NCBI GenBank assembly: GCA_003278345.1
Contig: QCFH01000003.1
Span: 1 to 64,000 of the forward strand
Direction: 5' to 3'
Length of the DNA: 64,000 bases
From: Prochlorococcus sp. AG-363-C02
GTDB taxonomy: Bacteria > Cyanobacteriota > Cyanobacteriia > PCC-6307 > Cyanobiaceae
Shown here: one piece after another, positions 1-8,602 of the stretch
Numbering within the stretch: position 1 is the stretch's first letter
Layout of the letters: each line of letters opens with the position of its first letter
Translations under genes and position numbers: made by a program
The notes under the pieces: generated by a model
Databases searched by the model: none
The model's input: only the letters and a program-made list of their open reading frames with translations
What the model was told of the DNA's origin: nothing

Positions 1-1342
1 TACGAAAAAAGTCAATTGGTAATGTCAACAAACGATGTAAGCCTGCCATTTGAGAACGAGCCGCACCCTTTTGTTGAGCTATTTGAAGAGTTCGACTTTG
101 GCTCCACTCTAAAGAGATTCTAGTAAGCCCAGAGGCAATCATGATTCCTCCTATTTGAATTAACAGGCCAAGATCCCTATCTGGCAAGGCTTGATTCGTT
201 ATTATTGTATTAAATGTAGGCGTTAGTAAACTAAGTAAAGTGCACCCTAACATTAATCCTACACCTACTCTAAAAGCACCACTAAGTAATCCTAAACATG
301 TTCCTGTAGCTAATCCTGTTAACCCCATACCAAAAATCCATCTTACTGCACCTACTTCCTTACCAATTGCAAGCAAAAATCCAATAATTATTCCAAAAAT
401 TAAACCAGCCACAACAAACTTTGTGATTTGTTGTGGCTCCCCATAAGCAAAGCGTAATAGTCCCAGTGTATTCAGATCATCAGATCTAAATTTGGGGCTA
501 ATTGCAAAAACTCTTGGATTTAACTCATCAAGTAATTCTTGTCTATTAGCAACAGGCATTGGTTCTCTCATTGTCTCTGGATCCCAAATCAAATAACCTT
601 TGGGAGTTGATTGAAGTAGTACAGGCTTTTCAGATGACTTTTCAGAAAAGCCAATTAGATCGCCATAATCTCTATACAGAGGGTTTTCTGTTAAAACAAC
701 TTCACGTCCTATTAAATGAACTGATTCCAAAATACGTAAAAGCCGATCACGAGATTCTAATTTTTTTTGAGGTAGCTCTTCTTTCAGAAGTTCATTATTA
801 CTTAAAGCTTGGACACAGGCCAAAATAGGATCATCAAATGATTTGATGAAAATATTGGCTTTTTCAAGCTGAGCGGAAGGATCATCCAAATGAAAACTTA
901 GAAATAATTCATCCTCTGATTTAGAATTAAGATCGTGATGGTTTTCTTTTCTTAAGATATGTCTATTTAAAGATTCCTGCTGATTAGCAGCGATAAGATT
1001 ATTTATTGAATTTTGCTTAGAAATTGATTCTCTAGATTTACTACAAAGATTATTTAGAAGACTTTTCTGAAAATTTTCAATTCCTTTCTTCTGGTCTGAA
1101 TCAATATTTAATGGAGTTATCTCAACTGATGTGATTGCCTTTAAAAGTAAAAAATCAGAATAAGAGCACTCTTTAGGAGTCAGCATTGGAAACACATTGT
1201 TTTCTGACAAGCTTAAAAGGCTGTGTCTTGCAATTAATGATCCCTCTTTAGATCTTTGCTCAAGAATTACTCTTAACTCTCCTTTTTCAATTTTAAAAGG
1301 ATAAGAGAACCAATGTTTTTCTTCCCCAGGATTTATTCTCAA
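1..1342 (-). CDS. NHLM-type bacteriocin/peptide export ABC transporter (ABC2-like), truncated by window edge
   Basis: Open minus-strand frame not in the ORF track because it runs off the window. Likely TTG start at 1342 with AAGGAGGG upstream, 4 nt after the stop of the CNB gene. Translation includes ...LIWDPETMREPMPVANRQELLDELNPRVFAISPKFRSDDLNTLGLLRFAYG... followed by an ABC-transporter TM segment (ITNQALPDRDLGLLIQIGGIMIASGLTRISLEW...AARSQMAGLHRLLTLPIDFFR). Confidence 0.8.
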   Translation of the reverse strand, partial: MRINPGEEKHWFSYPFKIEKGELRVILEQRSKEGSLIARHSLLSLSENNVFPMLTPKECSYSDFLLLKAITSVEITPLNIDSDQKKGIENFQKSLLNNLCSKSRESISKQNSINNLIAANQQESLNRHILRKENHHDLNSKSEDELFLSFHLDDPSAQLEKANIFIKSFDDPILACVQALSNNELLKEELPQKKLESRDRLLRILESVHLIGREVVLTENPLYRDYGDLIGFSEKSSEKPVLLQSTPKGYLIWDPETMREPMPVANRQELLDELNPRVFAISPKFRSDDLNTLGLLRFAYGEPQQITKFVVAGLIFGIIIGFLLAIGKEVGAVRWIFGMGLTGLATGTCLGLLSGAFRVGVGLMLGCTLLSLLTPTFNTIITNQALPDRDLGLLIQIGGIMIASGLTRISLEWSQSRTLQIAQQKGAARSQMAGLHRLLTLPIDFFR

Positions 1343-1346
1343 AGTT

Positions 1347-2375
1347 TCAACCCTCCTTATTTTGAAATTGTCTACAGAGCCAATCAAAACGTATACCTGC
1401 AGTAGTTATCTCAGATAGCTGTTTATCATTTATTTGTTCATTATCCAATCCCATTTCCGCTAGGCGACTAGCTTCAGATAATCCTTTGCTAAGAAGTTGG
1501 TCACGACAACGTTGAGATAACATTTTTGTAAGACCTTTATAGAAGCGGTAAGCCATATCTTGATTTGATTTGAGAATACCTAGAATTTCTTTTTTATCAA
1601 TTACAAGTAATTCCAGACCATCTAGTGTGTCTACATTCGCTACTGCACCCTTTGCAAATGGACTAAGCATAGTAATTTCTCCTAAGATCTCACCTTTACA
1701 AGAAGTTCCGACATGCTTCAACTCATTCCCTTTAGATATAGTAATTCGAGCCTCACCAGCCAACAAAAGATATAAGTCTTTAACTTCATCACCTTGCTTT
1801 ACAAGATATTCTCCAGATGATAGGCGTTTAAAGCGACCAGCTCTAGCCAACCGTGAAATATCAATTTCATTGAGCTCTGCAAATAAAACCAAAACTTTCC
1901 TAAGTGGTTCTAGATCGTTAGTGAAATCTCTGTGTACCCAAGCATTTTGAGTCTGCAATTGAAGAGCTAATTTCTCAGCAAGCATCCTATAAAACAGATG
2001 ACCTACAGAACAAGTAGAATGCTTAATCTGATCAAGCTCTCTGATTGGTATTTCGAATAAGGAGCTTCCTACGTCGACTTCAACAGATGCCACTGCTGGG
2101 CGGTCCTCAAGCCAACTCATCTCTCCAACTAAATTACCTTTATCAAGATTAGCTAAGAGAGCTTTTGATCCATTAGATTGAAGTGAAAGCACTCTTACAG
2201 GTCCAGACTTGACTATATATATTGATTTTGATAATTGACCCTCTTCAATTATGCGGCAAGGGCTATCAAATGTTTTAATGTTTGCTCTTTCTTGTATCCA
2301 CAGCAATAAGTCAGGAGCGGCGTTCTCAAAAATATTGTATGAGATAAATTCTTTGTAGACATTTTTAAGTTCCAT
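1347..2375 (-). CDS. Protein with two cyclic-nucleotide-binding (CNB) domains, likely part of the peptide export locus
   Basis: ORF 342 aa with two CNB-like segments (GQLSKSIYIVKSGPVRVLS...LVGEMSWLEDRPAVASVEV; GDEVKDLYLLLAGEARITI...LGEITMLSPFAKGAVANV). Immediately upstream of the transporter. Confidence 0.85.
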   Translation of the reverse strand: MELKNVYKEFISYNIFENAAPDLLLWIQERANIKTFDSPCRIIEEGQLSKSIYIVKSGPVRVLSLQSNGSKALLANLDKGNLVGEMSWLEDRPAVASVEVDVGSSLFEIPIRELDQIKHSTCSVGHLFYRMLAEKLALQLQTQNAWVHRDFTNDLEPLRKVLVLFAELNEIDISRLARAGRFKRLSSGEYLVKQGDEVKDLYLLLAGEARITISKGNELKHVGTSCKGEILGEITMLSPFAKGAVANVDTLDGLELLVIDKKEILGILKSNQDMAYRFYKGLTKMLSQRCRDQLLSKGLSEASRLAEMGLDNEQINDKQLSEITTAGIRFDWLCRQFQNKEG

Positions 2376-2687
2376 CCTTTAAAAACAATAAGGATCAAGG
2401 AGATTCATCTCTAAAAAAGATCTAATCTCAGTCTATAGATAGATCTTCTAAATAAATAAAATATTTAATTATATTGTTCATTATAGGACTCAGGACTCAC
2501 AATGACGAGTAGCTATAATTAAATCAAGCTGTAGTTTTTTATTTTAAAGCTAATTAAAAAGTTGATCTATATCTATAAATTTAATAAGCATTAAATTTAT
2601 AGCATCCGATTTTAAATAAGTAATTAGTTCTATATTAATAATTTTTTATGAGATAAATTTACCCTTCCTCCCCACTTGTTCTTGGAT

Positions 2688-3266
2688 CTAATTTTCATAT
2701 AATTGACTTAATTGCAAGGCTATATCTGAGAAATCGTTATTGATTGAAATCAATTTTTGACAAGTTTTTTCTAAAGTCATTTTATCCTTACTCTTAATTG
2801 CATTGATACCATCCAAAGTTAAGCCAAGTAATAAATTGATTTTTTTACATCGGTCACATACTAAACCAAATAACTCGAAGACTAATTCAACGTCATAAAG
2901 CATTGCCTTCATTAAAGAATTTCCACGAATTTCTAATAATTCTGCTGATCCATCTATTACGCGAACATTACATGTATGTTTACCTTTCTCAATGAGTGCA
3001 AGTTCCCCTAAAAACTGTTCAGCTTCAACACAAGCAAGCCTATGCAAGTAAAAGCTATTACTTTCAAGTTCGATAGAAACCTTTCCTTCCAATAGCAAGT
3101 AACAATATTCAGCTGATGTGCCTTGCTTGATAAGAAGATGATCATTTGGAAGATGTATCTTTCTAGGCTGAACTTCCAACTTATTTGTTTCTAATAATTG
3201 TTTGAAACGATAATTGACGAATTCAAGTTGTGGCTCTTTACCCCACATAAGATAAATTAAAACCAA
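2688..3266 (-). CDS. Single CNB-domain protein
   Basis: ORF 192 aa; LIKQGTSAEYCYLLLEGKVSIEL...EQFLGELALIEKGKHTCNVRV. Confidence 0.8.
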   Translation of the reverse strand: MVLIYLMWGKEPQLEFVNYRFKQLLETNKLEVQPRKIHLPNDHLLIKQGTSAEYCYLLLEGKVSIELESNSFYLHRLACVEAEQFLGELALIEKGKHTCNVRVIDGSAELLEIRGNSLMKAMLYDVELVFELFGLVCDRCKKINLLLGLTLDGINAIKSKDKMTLEKTCQKLISINNDFSDIALQLSQLYEN

Positions 3267-3540
3267 TCATCTACCATAAATATGGATTTTTCAAGTAAGC
3301 CTTAATTATAAATAATTATTTCCGAGTTATTCAAGCCTTTGGTCAATATCTAGAAACAGATATTCTTTATTTAAAGATAATTGATAAAAGATCAATTTTA
3401 ATCCTCTTTATGAAGTAGAATCTAGGCCTTTAGGTTATAGCAAGTCAATATCTCAATCCTATTGAATTAAATATGTAAAGGACAACTTAAATCTTTGCAT
3501 TCTTTCCAATCTCAACAACTCTTATCAAGTTTACAAAAGC

Positions 3541-3654
3541 TTATTCATTTTTTATATACTGTTGTCTCTCTTCGTGTTTTTTGTGTTGTTCTTTGTTTTG
3601 ACGATATTCCTTATGTTTAACAAGTTGGTCAGAAGTAAGTTCTTGATTTGATAT
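3541..3654 (-). pseudogene. Decayed double-glycine leader peptide gene (third cassette, ATA in place of ATG, no GG motif)
   Basis: Frame ATA TCA AAT CAA GAA CTT ACT TCT GAC CAA CTT... = (I)SNQELTSDQLVKHKEYRQNKEQHKKHEERQQYIKNE*. Upstream ...CGAAGGGATT...AACTCAAAACA-ATA aligns with ...CGAAGGGATT...ATCTCAAAACA-ATG of the two intact peptide genes. In-frame TAA lies just upstream. Confidence 0.6.
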
Positions 3655-3775
3655 TGTTTTGAGTTAATTGCGAGAGAAATCCCTTCGACACTCTTACCAT
3701 TACTCTGATGAAAACAAAATGTTATGATTAACTTTAATGACTACTATTAGATTGGTGAAAAATATAGGAAAACAA

Positions 3776-3799
3776 AAATCACCCGCCTAGGCGGGTGAT
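3776..3799 (-). terminator. Rho-independent terminator of peptide gene 3867-4079
   Basis: TCACCCGCctagGCGGGTGA hairpin followed on the minus strand by TTTTTGTTTT. Confidence 0.75.
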
Positions 3800-3866
3800 A
3801 GATAAACATTAATGTTTAAAGAGGTTTCAATTAACTATTTGTTCAGAGATTTTACTTGATAAAAAG

Positions 3867-4079
3867 TTATTTTTGAGGCCCAAGATGAACTCGTTTATAA
3901 CCAAATAATGGCTCATTGAGCAAGCCAAATGCTGCAGCTAGGACTCCTTTATTGGATCTTTGTCGCTTAGAGTTTGGGTGAATAATTCCTCTGCTAGGAC
4001 TGCCACCGTTCACTAGCACTCCTCCATAACCGCCACCTATTTTTGCCAATAGATCAATTGTGAGTTCTTCGTTGTTCAT
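3867..4079 (-). CDS. Double-glycine leader peptide (putative secreted bacteriocin-like peptide 1)
   Basis: MNNEELTIDLLAKIGGG^YGGVLVNGGSPSRG...; ELxxxxLxxIxGG leader; adjacent exporter; own terminator. Confidence 0.8.
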   Translation of the reverse strand: MNNEELTIDLLAKIGGGYGGVLVNGGSPSRGIIHPNSKRQRSNKGVLAAAFGLLNEPLFGYKRVHLGPQK

Positions 4080-4189
4080 TGTTTTGAGATAGTTGTGAGG
4101 GTTGAATCCCTTCGATGTATTTACTATCTCTCTAATCCAAGGTTGTTGTATTGATCTAATTCAATGGCAACTGTGAAGTTAATCACAAG
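4071..4189 (-). repeat. Promoter/5'UTR cassette copy A of the peptide genes
   Basis: ~115 nt shared with 4458-4576; about 6 mismatches by eye. Confidence 0.85.
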
Positions 4190-4204
4190 CTGAATATGCC
4201 ATCA

Positions 4205-4229
4205 AAAAGCCCCGCCGAAGCAGGGCTTG
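4205..4229 (-). terminator. Rho-independent terminator of peptide gene 4257-4466
   Basis: Minus strand AAGCCCTGCttcgGCGGGGCTTTTTG. Confidence 0.75.
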
Positions 4230-4256
4230 ATTTACCAGGTCATCGCTGGAGGAATA

Positions 4257-4466
4257 CTAACCAATTGCTTTAATATCAAAACCACGTCTACTAATAGGTC
4301 CAACATCAAGACCACGTTGAGAAACTGATTTAAAATTTAATCCGTCAACTGTCCACCAACCTTTTTCTCTTACTGTTGTTGAAACTTTAAATTGGCTTCC
4401 ACCAAAATCAACAATTCCACCAGAAATTTCAGTGAGTTGATCAAAAGTTAGTTCGTTGTTGTTCAT
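4257..4466 (-). CDS. Double-glycine leader peptide (putative secreted bacteriocin-like peptide 2)
   Basis: MNNNELTFDQLTEISGG^IVDFGGSQFKVSTTV...; canonical LTxxQLxxISGG leader. Confidence 0.85.
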   Translation of the reverse strand: MNNNELTFDQLTEISGGIVDFGGSQFKVSTTVREKGWWTVDGLNFKSVSQRGLDVGPISRRGFDIKAIG

Positions 4467-4576
4467 TGTTTTGAGATAGTTGTGAGGGTTGTTTCCCTTC
4501 GATGTACTTACTATCTCTCTAATCCAAGGTTGTTGTATTGATCTAATTCAATGGCAACTGTGAGGTTGGTCACAAA
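4458..4576 (-). repeat. Promoter/5'UTR cassette copy B of the peptide genes
   Basis: Near-identical to 4071-4189. Confidence 0.85.
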
Positions 4577-4733
4577 CGTAAAATAGATATGTCGCAGTCG
4601 CAGAACTTGTTGGTTCTCACTCGGCATTAAAGCATTTCTACAAACTAATGAACACACTTAAATGTGTGGCAGCATTTTGCATGTCTTTGCGTGAAGGATC
4701 GCTCATTATTGCAAGGGTTTTTGAGGAAGTTGG

Positions 4734-4976
4734 CTAAACCATCCACAATGGTTCACTTCTTTCCCAACCTTCTTTTATTAATTGCTTCCATATCTCAATA
4801 GCTTCTTGTCTAGGAATATTCTGGCCTTCACGAATTACTGCAAACGGTGTTATGCCATGCAAAAAGCGATGCTCGCAGGAAGCTGTGTGAACATAAACAT
4901 GAGGTGAAGGCAGATGCGGATTTTTATAAAACCTCTTTGCCCAAACTCGATCGGGTTTTACTAACCAGCCATCCAT
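4734..4976 (-). CDS. DUF1651 family protein
   Basis: MDGWLVKPDRVWAKRFYKNPHLPSPHVYVHTASCEHRF...EGWERSEPLWMV; related copies elsewhere in the window. Confidence 0.8.
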   Translation of the reverse strand: MDGWLVKPDRVWAKRFYKNPHLPSPHVYVHTASCEHRFLHGITPFAVIREGQNIPRQEAIEIWKQLIKEGWERSEPLWMV

Positions 4977-4995
4977 TAACGTTCAAAAAATCCAA

Positions 4996-5209
4996 TCATT
5001 CATATTCTTCGCAAGTTTCTTTAGGGGGATTGTAGTTATACATCATACAAAAGTCATAATCCATTTTCTTCCCATCTGCATTCTCATCTGCATTCTCATA
5101 TCCACTATCACACTCCTCAAGACATGGTTTCACAACCATGAGGAAGAGGATGCGCTACAGCAATAAGTGGTAATGCAGCAGCGATGAGGGGAAGTAGTAA
5201 GCGTTTCAT
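4996..5209 (-). pseudogene. Small secreted protein, frameshifted
   Basis: MKRLLLPLIAAALPLIAVAHPLPHG then stop (frame 1); the +1 frame continues VVKPCLEECDSGYENADENADGKKMDYDFCMMYNYNPPKETCEEYE*. Paralog of 8165-8368 and 8369-8602. Confidence 0.6.
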
Positions 5210-5438
5210 TTCTCAATACTAGAAGTCTTTTCTTAGGTTATTAATCCATTTAGAAAGAACATCATTTTTCTTTTGACCTTTAAATAAAGGTTTAATGAGC
5301 TGATCTAGCTCAACTAAACATCAATTACATCAGGCGAACGATTTCCTTCCAATCCTTACTATTGCTGTTCTTAGTGCATTTAATTCCTCACGATTTTGTT
5401 TATCAGTAACACCCTGCTTAGGTCAAAGGTTTACCGCT

Positions 5439-5615
5439 ATGTCTGATCAGGAGTACTCAACTTTCTCAATCAAACTTCCAACAGCGTTCATAGATGATAT
5501 TGATGAATTTCGTACTCAGTGGGGACTTGAGACAAGAGAGTCTGTTTTAGAAAAGCTTTTAGAAGTAGTTTTCGAAGACTTTGAGGAAGAAGAGGATGAT
5601 GAAGACTTGAGCTAG
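5439..5615 (+). CDS. Small ribbon-helix-helix-like protein (58 aa)
   Basis: MSDQEYSTFSIKLPTAFIDDIDEFRTQWGLETRESVLEKLLEVVFEDFEEEEDDEDLS*. Confidence 0.65.
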   Translation: MSDQEYSTFSIKLPTAFIDDIDEFRTQWGLETRESVLEKLLEVVFEDFEEEEDDEDLS

Positions 5616-5655
5616 ATCAGCTAGAAAGGAAATAGAGATTTAACTAAATAGTTTT

Positions 5656-5997
5656 ATGGATAAAAAAGGTGCAAAAGGCTATTGGATCTCTACTTCTACA
5701 GTAGTTAATCAAGATCTTTTCTCTGAATATGTAGAAAAAGTAAGACCTTGGCTAAAAGCAGTTGGTGGAGAAGTATTTGCAAAAGATACTGAGCCTCAAG
5801 GAAAAGAAAAAACAGAAGGAGCAAACCTAGCTGTAATTTGTGAGTTTCCTTCAATGCGTGCAGCAGTTGAGGCTTATGAATCAGCGGAATATCAAGAGCT
5901 AAGTAAAATCCGTAAAGCTGCTACAGAGAATGGAACCTTTACGATCATGGAAGGTATGGATGAAGCCACAAAATTAAGAAGAGCAATGGGTAAATAA
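5656..5997 (+). CDS. DUF1330-like protein
   Basis: ORF 113 aa; KGYWISTSTVVNQDLFSEYVEKVRPWLKAVGGEVFAKD...FPSMRAAVEAYESAEYQELSKIR. Confidence 0.85.
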   Translation: MDKKGAKGYWISTSTVVNQDLFSEYVEKVRPWLKAVGGEVFAKDTEPQGKEKTEGANLAVICEFPSMRAAVEAYESAEYQELSKIRKAATENGTFTIMEGMDEATKLRRAMGK

Positions 5998-6120
5998 ATG
6001 AACCCTGCTCAATCATCTATAGCTTTATTAGCTGTTGTAATTGTAGCTATATCTCTTTGGTGGATTAGGACTACCCTCAAAGAAGGTAGAAAAGCAGTCG
6101 ACGAGAGTAAGAAGCAATGA
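5998..6120 (+). CDS. Small membrane protein (40 aa)
   Basis: ATG abuts the preceding TAA; MNPAQSSIALLAVVIVAISLWWIRTTLKEGRKAVDESKKQ*. Confidence 0.65.
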   Translation: MNPAQSSIALLAVVIVAISLWWIRTTLKEGRKAVDESKKQ

Positions 6121-6487
6121 AAGAGAAAAAAACACTCAAGCAAGATCCAAATTATCCAGAAAACTTTTGACCAAGAATAATCTTTTTGTTATCTGCTGGG
6201 GCTTTATTTATTGGATGATGATCTCTCCTAATGCTGATGCAACCCTGCACACTTACTTAATAGATCCGATAAAGAATAAACTTTGATAGATAAGTTTCGT
6301 TTATAGCACCTATGAGAGTTTTGAAACTCACTGGCTATTAGTCATTTGATTCGTTATCTTTTTATCAAATAATTTAACCTGTCGGAACTATGACTAAAGA
6401 AGTCTACGAAGCAGTTATTGAAGCATCAAAGAATGGCGAGCTTTGGGGTATAAGACAAGCTTAAATTCTTCTAGCTCATAGATAAAA

Positions 6488-6736
6488 ATGGTTGATTCAT
6501 TGCAAAAAGCCTTTTTCGGAGTGATTGCGCTTGGGGTTTCGTGCATCGCAATCGAGTTGATACCAGTATCACGTCAGGCTGCCTATTGGAATCGTTGCTT
6601 AGATGCCACTGTTGCTTGGATAGGTGAAAAAGAAGATTTAAGTACTTGGAGCAAAAAAGCTAAAGAGTCCCTAGCTGTCGGTGTATGCAATGGGGCGGTC
6701 TATGAGCCCAAGTTAAAGACAGTTAAAGCTGACTAA
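6488..6736 (+). CDS. Conserved-looking small protein with N-terminal TM segment
   Basis: ORF 82 aa. Confidence 0.7.
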   Translation: MVDSLQKAFFGVIALGVSCIAIELIPVSRQAAYWNRCLDATVAWIGEKEDLSTWSKKAKESLAVGVCNGAVYEPKLKTVKAD

Positions 6737-6841
6737 TATTTTTTGTCCCAGTAAGGATCGTCCCCATTACCGATGAATTAGTAAAAAATGGTTATTTAGT
6801 AACTGATTAGTCAAAATGGTTTGATTAATGCTTATTAATTA

Positions 6842-7054
6842 ATGACTGACAAGAGCAAAGAGATGTGGCAACCAACAGATGAGCAAGTCGATAAAATAAT
6901 TCTTCCCGCCATGCAAGGGATAGCAAAGCAATGTGCTGGTTATATCAACGAACTTCAATGTCCTCCTGAATTTATTGCTGTAATGCTAAGGGATGTTGCA
7001 GATGCATTCGAAAACCCTGCGCCCGAAGGCGATAGCGATTGTTCGTGTTGTTAA
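6842..7054 (+). CDS. Small protein of the PPxxIAxxLRDxADxFE family
   Basis: ORF 70 aa; related to 37009-37224 and the C-terminus of 22786-22971. Confidence 0.75.
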   Translation: MTDKSKEMWQPTDEQVDKIILPAMQGIAKQCAGYINELQCPPEFIAVMLRDVADAFENPAPEGDSDCSCC

Positions 7055-7056
7055 AA

Positions 7057-7278
7057 ATGTCTTTACGTCATCCCCTTTTTCATAGAACTATCTTGGCTCT
7101 TCTTTTAGATGTTCAAGAAGCAGGATATGAACCACCAACGCTTGAAAATAGAGAAGCTTTTAAAGCTGAGCTGCTCCAGGAATTAGAGGAAGGCATAACT
7201 CCCATTATTGAAAGATGTTGTTATCAGAATCCTTCAGTGAAAAGAAATGAAGAGAAGTCAAACCTTCCTAAGTGTTAA
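7057..7278 (+). CDS. Small protein, paralog of 33050-33271
   Basis: MSLRHPLFHRTILALLLDVQEAGYEPPTLENREAF...; start moved in from track position 7039 by comparison with the paralog. Confidence 0.75.
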   Translation: MSLRHPLFHRTILALLLDVQEAGYEPPTLENREAFKAELLQELEEGITPIIERCCYQNPSVKRNEEKSNLPKC

Positions 7279-7500
7279 AAGGGCCTTTCTAGAGCTTCCC
7301 ATGAGGGTCGTCCGAAGGCTCGAAAAAATTCAGACTGGTTCTCCCTAAGCACTAGGTCGCTGGGGGGTAGCTGAGTGATTAGAACCCCTTGCAAATATGT
7401 TCTAATTTTCTGCAATATTGAGTCTCAAGTCGATTTATATGACTTCTCTTAGCCCTTTGATAGCAAGCCTTTTGATGATTCTCATCTTTAACCACCTCGT

Positions 7501-7546
7501 CTTTTGGGAGCACTAGGTCGCAGGTTTGAATCCTGTCGCCCCGACT
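7501..7546 (+). repeat. tRNA-Pro(UGG)-like 3' half (best preserved scar)
   Basis: cTTTTGGGAGCACTAGGTCGCAGGTTTGAATCCTGTCGCCCCGACTAG: anticodon loop, T-arm and acceptor 3' side; no 5' half. Confidence 0.75.
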
Positions 7547-7667
7547 AGTTTTTTGGATTCTCACAATAAGAACGGGCGATCATTGGGCGATCCCTAGCAT
7601 ATGTTTGCATGTCTTTGCGTGAAGGATCGCTCGTTATTGCAAGGGTTTTTGAGGAAGTTGGCTAAAC

Positions 7668-7812
7668 CATCCACAATGGTTCACTTCTCTCCCAACCCTC
7701 CTCAATTAATTGCCGCCATATCTCAATAGCTTCTTGCATAGGAATATTCTGGCCTTCACGAATTACTGCATACGGTGTTATCTCATGCAAAAAGCGATGC
7801 TCGCATGAATTT
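7668..7812 (-). pseudogene. Truncated DUF1651 copy
   Basis: 7608-7812 is near-identical to 4680-4880 and lacks the N-terminal half. Confidence 0.7.
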
Positions 7813-8164
7813 GAAAGAATCATTTTTAATCTACTAATTCATTCTTTGAATTCTTAAAAGCTAAAATTTGAAATTTCTGAATATGATTTGGTTCGGTTTT
7901 TGCAGCTCTATTTTAATTGAGATTAGTTAGCATCAGCGTCTAATTCGGAAACTAAACATGGATGCTCCGGCAGTGCATATTAATTTGTTCAACGCGATAA
8001 TTGCGCTGTACGTGATTGGTTACCAAATAACTATTTGCTCTGATTGGAGTTGGATACCGATGAATAACGAGGATTACACATTGCCTTATAAAAACAAATG
8101 GTCCAAGGCCCTGCCGACTGATTAGAGGGGTTAGAACTAAAAGAATTAATCTTAGTTAGAGAAA

Positions 8165-8368
8165 TCATTCCATGATCATCCCACATAAAACGGGGTTTTT
8201 TATGCACTCATTTTCACTAGGGCCATGCTTTTTTATGACAGATTCTTGTGAAACTACAGAGTGATTAACAGCTTCTAAAGGACCTCCTTCACCATGAGGA
8301 AGAGGATGCGCTACAGCAATATTTGGTAATGCGATTGCAGCGAGGAGTGGAAGTAATAAACGTTTCAT
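8165..8368 (-). CDS. Small secreted protein
   Basis: MKRLLLPLLAAIALPNIAVAHPLPHGEGG...; signal peptide. Confidence 0.65.
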   Translation of the reverse strand: MKRLLLPLLAAIALPNIAVAHPLPHGEGGPLEAVNHSVVSQESVIKKHGPSENECIKNPVLCGMIME

Positions 8369-8602
8369 TTATTTAGAGTTTATACATTCCATTTTTGATC
8401 TTCTTGCTCCTCTTTGCGGGTGAGGCCAAAAGCGATCACTACTCTTTAACTTCTTGATAGCCTTCTCACGAGCCTCTTCGCTTTCCATTGGCACTACAGC
8501 TAGTCTCTCCGCAAATGTATGAATAATTAAATAGTATTCAGCAGCACTAACAGCCGTAGGTAAAGCAAAAGCAGCAAGTAAGGGAAGTAGTAAGTTTTTT
8601 AT
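8369..8602 (-). CDS. Small secreted protein, intact 77-codon frame with ATA at the expected start
   Basis: (ATA)KNLLLPLLAAFALPTAVSAAEYYLIIHTFAERLAVVPMESEEAREKAIKKLKSSDRFWPHPQRGARRSKMECINSK*; TGA just upstream; stop abuts ATG of 8165-8368. The equivalent position in the 5209 paralog is ATG. Confidence 0.5.
   Translation of the reverse strand: MKNLLLPLLAAFALPTAVSAAEYYLIIHTFAERLAVVPMESEEAREKAIKKLKSSDRFWPHPQRGARRSKMECINSK

Noticed and set aside
240-828. Track ORFs 240-446 (+) and 559-828 (+)
   Set aside because: Antisense to the open minus-strand transporter frame; Pro/Leu-biased shadow translations.
1570-1950. Track ORF 1570-1950 (+), 126 aa
   Set aside because: Antisense shadow of the two-CNB gene 1347-2375.
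7379-7564. Track ORF 7379-7564 (-), SRGDRIQTCDLVLPKDE...
   Set aside because: Antisense translation of the tRNA-Pro-like 3' half; RGDRIQTCDL is a familiar spurious tRNA-derived frame.
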